From Telmatactis stephensoni (Eukaryota; Cnidaria; Anthozoa; Actiniaria; Isophelliidae): DNA of 64,000 nt. Both the position numbers and the translations under genes were made by a program. Positions 43,307-54,209 of this stretch are shown here, one piece after another; position 1 is the first letter of the stretch; each line of letters begins with the position of its first letter. The DNA lies in assembly GCA_029948255.1 (NCBI GenBank), contig JALIZF010000975.1, positions 55,478-119,477 of the forward strand. The letters are read 5' to 3'. The notes under the pieces were generated by a model that saw only the letters and a list, made by a program, of their open reading frames with translations, made no database searches and had not been told where the DNA came from.

Positions 43307-43666
43307 CGGGGGGGGGGGACTCCGATCGTAAATGGACGGGGATGCTCGTCGTACCTTTTAGGAGTCAAAATCTGCAATCTGGTACCTTTTAGGGTGTCTC
43401 AGACTTCAGTGGACTACCAAAGACATAGCTGGTACCTTTTAGGAACTGTTTTTGGGTAAATAAACTACCTAAAATAAGCATGGAGAAAGGGACGATTTCG
43501 ATGATCTGAATTGAATCTTCAAAGCACATCGATAACAAAGTGTTTCATTACTTTAAATCTTTATTATTGTTTTTGAATTGGTACCTTTTAGGGGTAGAAA
43601 TCAATTGTTGCCACTCCCACTCAGGTACCCCCCCCCCCCCTCCCCCCCCCCCCCCCCCCCCCGGGG
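43307..43666. mobile_element. GGTACCTTTTAGGG MITE, copy 2, right arm replaced by poly-C
   Basis: The left about 320 bp match copy 1 at 8751-9141 at about 95%. CTTGTCTT flanks both sides exactly (43299-43306 and 43667-43674), an 8-bp duplication. After CTCAGGTA the expected right arm (about 70 bp) is replaced by a C run of about 38 with one T, ending CCGGGG. The missing arm may be a true deletion or an assembly/sequencing collapse. Confidence 0.85.
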
Positions 43667-44334
43667 CTTGTCTTGAACTCGGATGAGGTTTCCTCCTTCC
43701 TAAAAACCTCCTTAGCCGTAATGGAAACTCCTTTCACAGGAGACTGGTCGTGTTACGAGAAATATAAAACAATAATCGAATTATTTATTTGAAATGCTGA
43801 ACAAGTTATTTCCGAGAAATATGTCAAATATGTGATACTGGCATACAGAGATCTTTTCAATTTAGTAAATATTGTTATAAGTTGTGAAACGTAAGTGGAT
43901 TCTTTGACTGTACTTTCAAAATCTTGAGGCACTTCGAAAATTTTTACGTGGGTTTGTTTTCTGTAAAGAAGGATGCATGAACGTGTAGCAGCCTTACTGA
44001 ACATCAAGTTAACACCCCTTCCCCCCTCCCCCAATCTAGTGATTTAATTTCAGTGATACTTTTCACTGCTATCGTAGAAGTTCCTTCAATTGCTTTTCAC
44101 AGACAAACTAGTAATTGATATTTTTGGGGGAAGCTTTTGCATTGGTTGTCGCAAGCAATTCCTGTCGCTTTTTAAAGAATTAGCCCGATTAGCCAGGATT
44201 AATATAAAACCAAGGGTTTTCTTAAGAGCCGGATTGGTGCTTATCAGACTTTCAGGAAGTCGGTCAGGTGTATATGGCCATCAATTCATAGATAATATAA
44301 TATAGTTGCCTCGCATGAAAAGTCAGAACCGTAG

Positions 44335-44342
44335 TATATAAA
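44335..44342 (+). promoter_or_regulatory. putative TATA box of GPCR 1
   Basis: TATATAAA lies 104 bp before the GPCR 1 ATG, in a region with no other ATG in frame. GPCR 2 has CATATAAAAAG at a similar place. Position is reasonable for an intronless gene with a short 5'UTR. Confidence 0.45.
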
Positions 44343-44438
44343 CGTCAAGTCTAACGCCATTACATCCACTGCAGTTGTAAGGTCTCCCAAGTTATACCAT
44401 CAACTTTGTGACGTTCTCCGCGTTCTCCTTATACCAAA

Positions 44439-45425
44439 ATGAACGCGACTAACATGACTCAAGACTACGATGACTGCAAGTACGACGATTCTGAGACGGA
44501 CCTCATACAAACTGTCAAGATAATGATCATTTTGCTGCTTTGTGGATTTGGTGTTTTTGGAAACATCTTTGCCATTGTAGTCGCAGCTAAGTACACTGTA
44601 AGAACAAACTTACATCATTTAATCATCAACATGGCCGTGTCAGATACCGTTGTGATCATTTTAAAAACATTGGGATTTTTTGAAGACGTCCTTGGCAAAA
44701 ACATCGTGAATTATGTTCAAGGTATTTGGAGAGACATCATATATAAAGTACGACCATTTCTGGAAATAACCGCCATCACAGCGTCTCTAGTTACTCTTTG
44801 GATGATAAGCATTGAACGATTCAAAGTAACCAGACAATCTGTACAAATAATACGACCATACACAGCAAAACAGCGAGTGGCAGTACTTGCTTGCTGTTGG
44901 TTGATTCCAGTGGCGTTTAATGCATACATCTTGGTTCTCGTGCCTGTAGATAAAACACCTCATGACTGTACAATATCGAACTTTAAATTATACTGCATTT
45001 TTGTCATAAATTTTATAGCTCTTTTCTTCATACTGTATTGTGTTATATTGTTTCTAAGTATTCTAACCCTAAGAACATTGTCTAAGCCACAAGCCATAAT
45101 TCAAGCCAATCTTTCGGAGGAACAAAGAAAACAACGAAGAAAACGAATTGTTAACGCAGTCAGAGTGGTGCTATGCTCGTTACTACTTTATTCCTGTTGC
45201 TATCTTCCAATTTTAACGAGAGCGGTTTTATATCGTCTTGATATCTTGGTACCGAATTTAAATATAATTGATTATAACTGTTGTATTGACTGGATATCAT
45301 TTCATTTCGTGGCAAGATGTGTTTTGCCGCTTCTCAACTCTTTACTTAGTCCTTGTATCTATTTTGTTTTTCTCGCCGATTTTCGAGAAGCCGCGAAGAG
45401 ATTGCTGTTTCAAAGAAACGACTAA
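44439..45425 (+). CDS. class A (rhodopsin-like) GPCR, intronless, intact
   Basis: 328 aa with seven hydrophobic spans: TM1 about 24-50 (ends GNIFAIVVAAK, N1.50), TM2 about 60-82 (IINMAVSD, D2.50), TM3 about 105-130 (SIERF in place of DRY), TM4 about 146-172 (ACCWLIP), TM5 about 183-210, TM6 about 236-262 (YLP, P6.50), TM7 about 285-312 (LLSPCIYF in place of NPxxY). R3.50 is kept. The TM3-start cysteine that normally bonds to extracellular loop 2 is Tyr here (DIIYKV), while loop 2 keeps its Cys (HDCTISN). The paralog at 49585 has the Cys. Ligand unknown; a plasma-membrane receptor by family. The start follows ACCAAA with an in-frame acidic N-terminus (DYDDCKYDDSETD). Confidence 0.9.
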   Translation: MNATNMTQDYDDCKYDDSETDLIQTVKIMIILLLCGFGVFGNIFAIVVAAKYTVRTNLHHLIINMAVSDTVVIILKTLGFFEDVLGKNIVNYVQGIWRDIIYKVRPFLEITAITASLVTLWMISIERFKVTRQSVQIIRPYTAKQRVAVLACCWLIPVAFNAYILVLVPVDKTPHDCTISNFKLYCIFVINFIALFFILYCVILFLSILTLRTLSKPQAIIQANLSEEQRKQRRKRIVNAVRVVLCSLLLYSCCYLPILTRAVLYRLDILVPNLNIIDYNCCIDWISFHFVARCVLPLLNSLLSPCIYFVFLADFREAAKRLLFQRND

Positions 45426-46689
45426 AAGACACTCTCTTTTACGAGAGAAAAATGCACAATTCATGCTTCATAGTAAAAGACTTTTGTCAAAAATATTAAT
45501 AAGAAGAACTTATGTAAATAATAAGAACTTAGTACCAATGTGCGTGATACTAAAATATATATAATTTGGTCACAAATTAGTTTGGTCACAATTATAAAAT
45601 TTATAGATAAAAAGGACTTAGTGCGGCCAATGGGATAAATACAAAGATATGAAATAAGAACTTAGTGAAAATGGGATAATAATAATAGAAATAAAAATAA
45701 TTATAACTTAGTGCAAATAATGAGAGCCTGAAAACAACCGGAATAAACTTCCTTTCACGTAATAAAAAAGGTAATATATGTAGATTATATTACACATAAA
45801 ATTAAAGCATAGGGAATAATGAGCGCATCGTTCACAAACTTCGCTTACAGACAATTGCATGAGTTCATTACAAAAGTTTGATATATGACGTAAGTAAACA
45901 TTTTTTAAAATGAGCTTTAATTAGGTATTTTTAAATTCGGAGAACAGAAAAAGAATTACCCTAGCTGGAAAGAGCATGTTAAAATTAACAAGACAGTGAA
46001 GTTTGAAGGAATTAAATCCAAAACTCGTGAGAATATGAATTTTTGAAAAGTGTGAATTTGTAAGAAAACCTTTGCTGGTAGGCAACTCTTGCCTAGCAGC
46101 GCGAACGTTTTCATACAAAATTTCGATTTCGGAAAATTCATATCTTCGTGAGTTTGAAAGTTACATCATTCAAACTTCACATGCAGTTTTACTAATTTTG
46201 ACGTGTTCTTTTCAGCTATGGTAATTATATATATTTCTGTCCTGTGACTTTTGGAATTGCATGATAAAAGCTCATGCATTCGGCGACAACTAGTTTTTGA
46301 CTGAATGTCATCATTTAATTATAGAATTCAGTTTAGCACCTGTAAAGGGCCGAAAATTAAATTCACTATAGTTTGTTCTTATTTTTGGAAAACAATCACA
46401 TTTGAGGCCATAGTATTACATTGATGTTCTTCATTAATTTTGGTAAAAAGGTCTTGAACGTTGTAGGAAGTCTGTCAGCAAATATTTCTTGGAATTCCTG
46501 TGATCCTGCAAGACGCGGCCGCGCGCGAAAAAGCGCGAAAATACGCGCATGTGCAGTCGTATTGCCGCGTTGTACAGCGAGCCAGACTTGGTAAGCGGAC
46601 GTCCTGTCCCGGTGACGTAATTTAGTGGGGGGCGAGAGGAGGAGCGTCAAATTGATAAAATTGAACATGTTTATTTGAACGTTTCACTT
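45426..46689. other. spacer between duplication units
   Basis: It contains the GPCR 1 3' flank and an irregular repeat (about 45518-45725) in which (A)GAACTTAGTG or GGACTTAGTG followed by xxAATGGGATAA recurs about four times. A GC-rich patch with GCGCG runs is at about 46505-46560. No gene recognised. Confidence 0.45.
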
Positions 46690-46870
46690 CATATGTTTTT
46701 GTCAACACACGTTTTTGATCGTGCGCGCACCGTCACAAATGAGGATCCAGTTGTTGCAAGAACGTGAGTTGAAGCTTGTTCACGTTCTAGATGTCATCTG
46801 TGACGGCGAGCGCACGAACAAAAACGTACGCGTGACGTCCGTGTTGACAAAAACGTTTCGTGCTTAAGCT
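46690..46870. mobile_element. fold-back MITE, unit B copy
   Basis: TTTTTGTCAACAC and GATCGTGCGCGCACCGTCAC pair with inverse blocks ending CGTGACGTCCGTGTTGACAA and GCTTAAGCTC. The left terminus is shortened compared with the copy at 42758-42964. Confidence 0.75.
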
Positions 46871-47530
46871 CCGTATTATCTCATTTGACACCGACAATTA
46901 GTAGCAACACGGGAAGTTGAACTTTATCAAGTACATAATGAACTTTATGCTAATAATTGTATCTTAAATTTAGATTAGTCAGTGCAGGTGAAAGCACGGG
47001 TTCAGTATAGAAAAGGGAAGACACTAAAATGTCATGAGATTTCCGTGGCTTTTTCATGGAAAACTTTCTAGTAGAACTTATCAGGGAGTTGAAAACACTT
47101 GAGACAAAACGAACTTAGCCACACAGTTGTAGTACAGCGCGAGAGAGAGCTTTGTCATTGACAAACTGAATTTTATGCAAATAAAGGGTCCTGGATTAGG
47201 TTTTCCTCCAGCTGCTTGAAACCTTCTGAACCGTAATGATACTCGATCTTTTCAATTAGAACTGGCCGGTGTACGAGAAACGTAAAACAATTAAATTGTT
47301 TATTTGAAATAATGAACTTGTTTCTACTGTATTTTACATTTTATGTAGTGGAAACAAGTTATTTCAAAGAAGTAGGATATATTCCAACCACGTACCAAGA
47401 TCTTTTCAATTTATTAATAAAATTACTATACAGTGTGGGTTAGTCAAAACTTTTGTGCGTACATTGTAACTGTAATATAGATTCTTTGACTGTACATTCA
47501 AAATATTCGAGGTATTTCGATTGGAGTTTA

Positions 47531-48805
47531 TCTAGGTATATTCATTCAAAGGAGGATGAAGAGTAACCTTAACAATATCAAATAATCGAACACCTCCCAT
47601 ATAGACTGCCAATAAGGATTTAATGTGGAAAACACTAGAAGAAGTCTATAACCTCGCTACAACTAGACACTCATGCAGTAAAATTAAGGAACAGCTTCTG
47701 CCTTGTACCCTGGTGTGGGAAATGTATTAGAATTGTGCTTCATTCTAGGCATTTCAAATTTTAGAAATAATTCAATATTCGCATCTTGCTATCGTGTAGA
47801 ATTTCCTTTCTGAATATTTCATAGACGAACAAATAATTAAATTTTTTGCGACAGTGAGGTTTTTGCACAGAAAACAAGACATTTACACCCAAAATCATAT
47901 GCTCAGTTCCAATATATAGAAAAGGCACTCGCAAAATTTCCGTTTGAGATCGGGCACGTGGGCTGTATCATGATATTATTGATAGACCGTGCCGCTAGAG
48001 GATTTCAACCCTAAAACCTGTTCAGTAAGATACTAAAATGAGAAAAAAAGTATTCATACGCCGTTTGGGACTAATTACAAGCAGCAGTGAACGTAATAAA
48101 TAGGTGACATGCATGATAGCTTGTTAAGGACTCCTATACATAATGTTAATCGCCCGGCCGTGTTTGAGAGTCTGCACATGTTGATAAATTAAGTGTATAT
48201 CCTTTTGCTACGAAAAGGACCACTTTAGGTAGACCGGTACCGTTCGAGCTTTAGCTTTATTGTGAATAGCAGGGCTACAGTTCACTACCCGACCCCCGAC
48301 TATATCTGTTGAGCTATACTACTCTATATTTATACCAGTTATTAGTTAGTGTCTATCACATAGTATTGACAAATTTGGAGTTCTACAATTGGCTGAAAAT
48401 ATGAGACGATTCTTAATGAGCTTGCCGCGAAACTTACGAGATATTCTGACTATAAATCAAAGGTAACTTCAACAGAAAAGTTCAGTCAAAGACTAAGAAT
48501 TATACAGATGGTTAACCAAAGTGAAGGGCTACCAATACTACAAGAATATCCAAAAGGTAGTTGGAAATAAACGAGAAAAAGATAGTAAAGTAAGGTTAGA
48601 GCGTAACCAGGTGAATATGCAAGAATAGGTGGGACTATATCCTCTGAGGTCAAGCTTGTAACAATCGTGTGAACAAACAGCTAACCTTATGTCAAACAAG
48701 ACACAAAAAGTCTGCCTTAAGGTTGCTATTCAGTTCTCCCACGGGTCAAAGATGAATTAATTAGCGAGTTGGTAGTTCCATTGAAAATAGTTAAGATTCA
48801 AAGAT
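47531..48805. other. unit-B-specific non-coding stretch
   Basis: No counterpart seen in unit A and no recognisable ORF. It could be an insertion into unit B or a deletion from unit A. Confidence 0.4.
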
Positions 48806-49078
48806 TAATAGACGATTTTACTGCAGTTCCATCTTGGTCAACCACAGCCTCGACTGCATATAATATATTCTTTTCAGTTTGGTAACAGCTCGTGAAAAGG
48901 CAAGAAATGCACACAAATGATTATGAACCAGGGAGGTGTAAATGAACAAAGAACAAACCTCTTCCTGTACATTCACTGCCTTTTCACAGGCTGTTACCGA
49001 ACTCCAAAGAATATCTGATTACGTACAGTCGAGGCTGTGGTTGACCAATATGGAACTGTAATTAAAAATGGTCTATTA
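48806..49078. mobile_element. fold-back MITE upstream of GPCR 2
   Basis: The left TAATAGACGATTTT, then CAGTTCCAT, TTGGTCAACCACAGCCTCGA, CTG and TTTGGTAACAGC pair with the inverse at 48975-49078 ending AATGGTCTATTA. Arms are about 95 bp with few mismatches; the loop is about 80 bp. Absent from unit A. Confidence 0.82.
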
Positions 49079-49452
49079 CCGACGTTCCTAAATGTCAGTT
49101 TACTTCAACTAAGTTATCGTATCATAAAAGCATTTCCTAGTTGATAATTTCGTCTCTCGTAACACTCTTTGAGACATCCATAACAATTTATTTGAGTACA
49201 CCCCTCTCCCTACAGAAAATTCCAAGCATTTCCTGTTGATTAAAGGTAATATAATGGTAATTAAATGATATACTAGAAATAATTGCTCGGGGAAAAAACC
49301 AGTCCAAATATTCCCAACGCAATTATCTTTAATTATCTATACTAGATGATTTAATTCCTATTTGACAGGTGTATATAGTTATTAATTCACAGATCTTAAT
49401 ATAATTGCCTCGTCTGGGAAAAAAAAAACGATTTTATTAGCTGTCATATACA

Positions 49453-49460
49453 TATAAAAA
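49453..49460 (+). promoter_or_regulatory. putative TATA box of GPCR 2
   Basis: TATAAAAA lies 132 bp before the GPCR 2 start codon, matching the position of the GPCR 1 box within about 30 bp. Confidence 0.45.
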
Positions 49461-49584
49461 GACAGAAATTAACTGCAAGTTAGACGATCATAGCTACTAT
49501 CATAGTTGTAATCTCTTCAAAGTTGTACGATCCAGCGAGGGACCTTACAGCGACCTTACTTTGTGAAGTTCTCTTTATACCAAA

Positions 49585-50018
49585 ATGAACGCATCTAACA
49601 TAACTCCAGACTACAGTGGCTGCAGATACGACGATTCTGAGACGGACCTCATACGAACTGTCAAGATAATGATCATTTTGCTGCTTAGTGGATTTGCTGC
49701 TTTTGGAAACATCTTTGCCATTGTAGTCGCAGCTAAGTACACTGTTAGAACAAACTTACATCATTTAATCATCAACATGGCCGTGTCAGACACCGTTGTG
49801 GTCATTTTTACATCATTGGTATTTTTTGAAGACGTCCTTGATAAAGAAATCGTGCATTATGTTCAAGGTATTTGGGGAGACATTATTTGTAAAGTACCAC
49901 AATTTCTTGGAGATACCGCCATCACAGCGTCTCTAGTCACTCTTTTGATGATAAGCATTGAACGATTCAAAGTAACAAGACAAGCTGTACAAATAATACG
50001 ACCATACACAGCAAAACA
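49585..50018 (+). pseudogene. class A GPCR 2, N-terminal half, cut by a LINE
   Basis: Encodes about 145 aa with TM1-TM3, closely matching GPCR 1 (for example MIILLL, AAKYTVRTNLHH, NMAVSDTVV, SIERFKVTRQ). It keeps the conserved TM3 cysteine (DIICKV) that GPCR 1 lacks. It has no stop or frameshift before the insertion point after TAK and the first two bases of the next codon. After that the LINE 3' tail gives a few spurious residues and a stop at about 50047. The C-terminal half resumes at 54288. Confidence 0.9.
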
Positions 50019-50374
50019 ATACAATACAATACAATATGTCTTTATTTAGTACCACAGTTTAAATATTTACAATTTACAATTAAAACTTAAAACAGGATAT
50101 TAGGTACAGGCTACCTATAATAACCACGGGGTTAAACAAAGATAGGTAGCCGACTAGTTAATGTTTAGATTTACGACATGTGGTCAATTATTATAAATAA
50201 TATAATACTAAATGAAAGACGTACAGAAAAATAACACTGAAAGCACTTAAATCAAAGGATCAAGGTCGATAATGATGATATTTACAAGGAAATGGAAAAC
50301 ATAGATAGGTAATATATACAATAAATAGATTCTTGAGAAATATGAACATAAAAACAGTCAAAAACAATATCACA

Positions 50375-53300
50375 CTAGGAGTTATAGGAGACGAGAATAT
50401 CATTACATAATTTTTCTTTAAATTTTTCTTTGCAGAGTTTCTTTATGGGATCACTGATTGAATTCCATACTTTGACGCCAGAAAATTTAATGTTGTATTT
50501 GCCATAGTTAGTTCTAATTTTTGGCAAAGAGTAGCTGAACTTTGAGGCTAAACGAGTATTGTAATTATGTTTTTCATTTACATTGGTAAAGTAAGATTTG
50601 AAGGAGATAGGCAGATTGTTAGAATGGAAATCATACATGAATAATGAAGTGTAAAGAAAGATCAGATCTGGGAATTTTAGAATTTTTAATTCAAGAAAAA
50701 TTGGGTTCGTATGAGCTTGAAAACTGTTGAAGGTCATTAGGCGTATAGCTTTTTTTTGTAGGATAAGAAGAGGATTTGTTGTGGATTGATATGTGTGACC
50801 CCATGCGACAATGCCATAAGTGAGATAGGGGTAAATTAAACAGTAGTAAAGATTAGTAAGAATTTCTAAATTTACATAATGTCGGGCTTTCGAGATTATG
50901 CCGATACTACGTTTGATTTTATTTGATATGTAAGAAATGTGGGATTTCCAATTCAAATGATTATCAAGCATAATGCCAAGGTACTTAATTTGGGATTCCT
51001 GTTTGATTATTTTAGAATTTATTTGTATTTTTAAACTATAATTCATTTTCTTCTGAGGTGGATGAAAAATAACAAAATTTGATTTTTCTATATTGAGTGA
51101 TAATTTGTTGGTGCAAAGCCAAGAGTGTACAGTTGATAATTGGTCATTGATGACAGATTCTAGAGACTGCAAATTTTTATTTTTGTAGAAAAGATTAGAA
51201 TCGTCAGCGAATAAATGAAAATCAAATGTGGATGACGAGTTTTGGAAATCGTTGATATATAATAAAAACAGTATTGGTCCAAGGACCGAGCCCTGTGGGA
51301 CTCCGCAGGGTATATAAAGCGTGTCTGATTTAGTGGAACCTATTGAGACATGCTGTCTTCTATTCTGTAAATAAGACTGGAACCAAGTTTTAGTAAGCCC
51401 TCTTATACCATAGTGGTCTAGTTTTTGGATCAAGATGTTATGATTTACAGTATCAAATGCTTTGCTTAAATCAAGGAAGATGCCACAAGAGTAGGCACCC
51501 TCCTCAATAGCACATTGTATTTTATCAGTGATTGACAGTATGGCTTGCATAGTCGAATGCTTAGATCGAAAGCCAAACTGTCTTTCATAAAGAACGTTTC
51601 TATTATTTAGAAATTTTATCAGTCTATTATAAACGAGTTTTTCAAGAATTCGATTAAATATAGATAATAATGAAATAGGACGATAATTATTGACATCCAA
51701 TTGAGAACCTTTTTTAAAGACTGGACTGACACTTGCTAGCTTAAAGCTGTCTGGGACTATTCCATTCGAGAGCGAGGCATTGAATATCATTGCTAAAGGT
51801 TCTGAAATTAAATGTTTGATTGATTTTAATAGAGAAGTTGGAATACTATAAGGGCCTGTCGCTTTTTTAGAATTTAGGTTGTTAATTTCTTTCTCAATTT
51901 CTTTTGTTGTAACTAAGGTAAATTGCAGACTGTCAGCTACTTTAGGTGGCATAAAGTCAGTTGGAGAACTAGGAGTTGAAGGGATAGCATTTGCTGTAGT
52001 TTCTCCGATATTTGTAAAGAACTCATTAAAACTATTTGCAATAGATTTACAGTTTGTCAATTCAACATTTCCAGGTGTAATTATTTTGGATGGCAGGTTT
52101 GAATTGCCATTTTTGAAACCAATAATTTCTTTAATTCCTTTCCAGGTTTTCTTGAGATTTGATCTATTTGACAAAAAGTACTTATTATAATAATTTGCCT
52201 TGCTTATTTTCGTTAAATGATTTAGTTTATTTCTGTAAAATTTGAATTTATCATGATAATATGATGATTTATTCTTAAGATATTTCTTATATAATTTGTT
52301 TTTTATGTTAATGGATGTTTTAAGGCCCTTTGTTATCCAAGGTTTGGACAGCTGTTTAACTTCCTTTGTGCTTAGTTGTTTAGTAGGAGCATGTTTTTCA
52401 ACGATACCAGATAAGATTGAGTAAAATTCATCAAACATTTCAGAGGGATTAGAGAGATTTGAGAGTTCTCTAGTCCATTCAATTGATTGTACGTCTTTAA
52501 GAAATTCCGCTTCATTAAAGTGAGAGTAATCTCTTCTCGTGATTTTAAATTGCTTTGGAAGAGTAGAAAATTTGTTTATAATGAGAAAATTAGGTAGATG
52601 ATCCGTCAGATCATATATAATATTCCCACTGATAGTGTGGTGTGTGATTGAGTTAAAAAATATATTGTCGATTAGCGTTGCCGAATGATCAGTTATACGA
52701 GTAGGTTGAAGTATGTGGGGACTAAAGAAATGGGTCTCAAGAGTATTTAAGAATTTATCTGTTGCTAAATGTGTAGGGTTCAACAAATCTATATTAAAAT
52801 CTCCCATTATTATGCAGTATTTGTTTTCATTATCAATTTTTTCAATGGTTTGGTTGATATAGCTAATGAAGTTTTCAATACTAGAATTTGGATGTCTATA
52901 GATTACTCCACAAACGACATTGTGATGGAGATCACTTTCAATTTCAATCCACAGGGATTCAAATTCATTTTGAGAGCCAGAAATATCAGTTCTGATGGAG
53001 CAAGGGATCTTTTTAGAAATAAAAATGCCAACGCCTCCCGCGTTTGATAAACTAGGTTGTGAGAAAAATTCGTAGCCAGGAATTGTGTAATTGGCGGAGT
53101 TTTCATTGAACCAATTGATTTTCGTTTCTGTTAAGCCAATCATTGAAAAGTTATGATTCAGCTCAGTGAGCATTTCAAAAAAGTTATCAAAATTAGCATT
53201 TAAACTTCTTATATTAGAATGCAAAACAGAAAAATGTTTAGTAGAAGTACAATTTGATATTTGAAAATTGTTACGAAAATCGCTCGATGAATAATAATTG

Positions 53301-53383
53301 AAATTTGATTTTGTCGGGAGGTGTATGTCTGGATCAAGACCTGAAAGGTCATTTAAATTTGTTATATCGTCAAGGTATGTTAT
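50375..53383 (-). CDS. LINE ORF2: endonuclease-reverse transcriptase
   Basis: Open for 1002 codons. The part from 53224 (949 aa) begins HSNIRSLNANFDNF. The APE-type endonuclease shows LTETK, GVIYRHP, MGDFNIDLL, TLIDNIF and LTDHLPNF over about the first 220 residues. The reverse transcriptase shows SPVFKKGSQLDVNNYRPISL, FGFRSKHST, FLDLSKAFDTVNH, CGVPQGSVLGPILFLLYIND and the catalytic FADD at about residue 670. No RNase H or gag-like domain. The frame continues 53 codons upstream (ITYLDDITNLNDLSGLDPDI and so on) without an ATG, so the true start is unclear; reinitiation after ORF1 or a lost start codon are possible. Confidence 0.88.
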   Translation of the reverse strand: MTYLDDITNLNDLSGLDPDIHLPTKSNFNYYSSSDFRNNFQISNCTSTKHFSVLHSNIRSLNANFDNFFEMLTELNHNFSMIGLTETKINWFNENSANYTIPGYEFFSQPSLSNAGGVGIFISKKIPCSIRTDISGSQNEFESLWIEIESDLHHNVVCGVIYRHPNSSIENFISYINQTIEKIDNENKYCIIMGDFNIDLLNPTHLATDKFLNTLETHFFSPHILQPTRITDHSATLIDNIFFNSITHHTISGNIIYDLTDHLPNFLIINKFSTLPKQFKITRRDYSHFNEAEFLKDVQSIEWTRELSNLSNPSEMFDEFYSILSGIVEKHAPTKQLSTKEVKQLSKPWITKGLKTSINIKNKLYKKYLKNKSSYYHDKFKFYRNKLNHLTKISKANYYNKYFLSNRSNLKKTWKGIKEIIGFKNGNSNLPSKIITPGNVELTNCKSIANSFNEFFTNIGETTANAIPSTPSSPTDFMPPKVADSLQFTLVTTKEIEKEINNLNSKKATGPYSIPTSLLKSIKHLISEPLAMIFNASLSNGIVPDSFKLASVSPVFKKGSQLDVNNYRPISLLSIFNRILEKLVYNRLIKFLNNRNVLYERQFGFRSKHSTMQAILSITDKIQCAIEEGAYSCGIFLDLSKAFDTVNHNILIQKLDHYGIRGLTKTWFQSYLQNRRQHVSIGSTKSDTLYIPCGVPQGSVLGPILFLLYINDFQNSSSTFDFHLFADDSNLFYKNKNLQSLESVINDQLSTVHSWLCTNKLSLNIEKSNFVIFHPPQKKMNYSLKIQINSKIIKQESQIKYLGIMLDNHLNWKSHISYISNKIKRSIGIISKARHYVNLEILTNLYYCLIYPYLTYGIVAWGHTYQSTTNPLLILQKKAIRLMTFNSFQAHTNPIFLELKILKFPDLIFLYTSLFMYDFHSNNLPISFKSYFTNVNEKHNYNTRLASKFSYSLPKIRTNYGKYNIKFSGVKVWNSISDPIKKLCKEKFKEKLCNDILVSYNS

Positions 53384-53446
53384 TCAGATATAAAGCACAA
53401 TATGTAATATCAACAGTAGAAATAAATATATTATGTCTTTCACTAG

Positions 53447-54209
53447 CTACTTAGCTGGTAACTTGTCCAGATCTTTCATCGTTGAGATCGAAATCACAGG
53501 GCTTGCTCCATCTTGTCTCATAAGTATTTTCCCATACTTGGTCCACAAGAATTTAAAGTTAAGTTCTTTTTTCTTGACTAAGCATTGGTTTAGTAAGGCT
53601 TTGTTTCTTCTTGTCAAGCTTTCACAGATAAAGATCTTTTGCGCTCTGTGTCTAGCAATCCCCAGATCTTTGGTCGTTTTGGTTCGTAGCTTTGTTCTTG
53701 CGTTGTAGAGATCGTCCCGAACGTCTCGTCTAACAAACCTAACAATTATGGCTTGGTCGTCTAAACGCTGATTTCCTGATGCTTGATCTTTCGAACTCTG
53801 CCTAAACCTTGGGAGTCTGTGACTTACTGAGATATCGTCCTCAGTGATGTCCATATCCACCAAATCACCTACTTTACGAACTATTTCCGGCGTTTGTGTC
53901 TTCTTCTTCACCTATCGGGACCCCACGTATCTCTAGGCACTCACGTCTGATATATTGTTCGAGATCATCAAGGTCTTGTTTGATTTGATCCAGCTCATTA
54001 GTGGCGTTGTTGAGGTAGCTCAGAATTCTAGCGTTTTCATTCAGGATATTTGTGTTCATTTGCTCAATGTTCTTAATTCTCTTGGTGAAGTCATCGTACG
54101 AGCTGCTCAGAAATGTGACAGCTTTCTCGATCTCGTCAAATTTCTTTAATTTGGCGAGGATCGGCTCCAATTTCCTATCGATAAGTTTGGAAACACTTTC
54201 TTGATCCAT
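53447..54209 (-). pseudogene. LINE ORF1 with one frameshift
   Basis: The likely start is MDQESVSKLID at 54209. Heptad-like residues from about 20 to 95 (LEPILAKLKKFDEIEKAV, MNTNILNENARILSYL, LDQIKQDLDDLEQYIRR) predict a coiled coil, followed by ECLEIRGVP, typical of LINE ORF1 RNA-binding regions. Near 53900 the frame shifts, and the second frame continues KTQTPEIVRKVGDLVDMDI, SVSHRLPRF, AIIVRFVRRDVRDDLYNAR and so on to the stop at 53447. One small indel separates this from an open ORF1. ORF1 protein normally binds the LINE RNA in trimeric particles. Confidence 0.82.

Larger units (their letters stand above)
42758..45500. repeat. segmental duplication, unit A (with GPCR 1)
   Basis: From the MITE at 42758 through GPCR 1 and its 3' flank, blocks match unit B (46690-54900) in order: CGACAATTAGTAGCAACAC, CACTAAAATGTCATGAGATT, GATTCTTTGACTGTAC, the whole GPCR ORF, and the 3' flank GCACAATTCATGCTTCAT. 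Unit A has the MITE at 43307; unit B lacks it but has about 1.8 kb of extra upstream sequence, a LINE and a Tc1-type unit. Confidence 0.8.

Noticed and set aside
53433..53708. Plus-strand ORFs across the LINE
   Set aside because: They are antisense shadows of LINE ORF1 and ORF2, which carry the recognised motifs on the minus strand.
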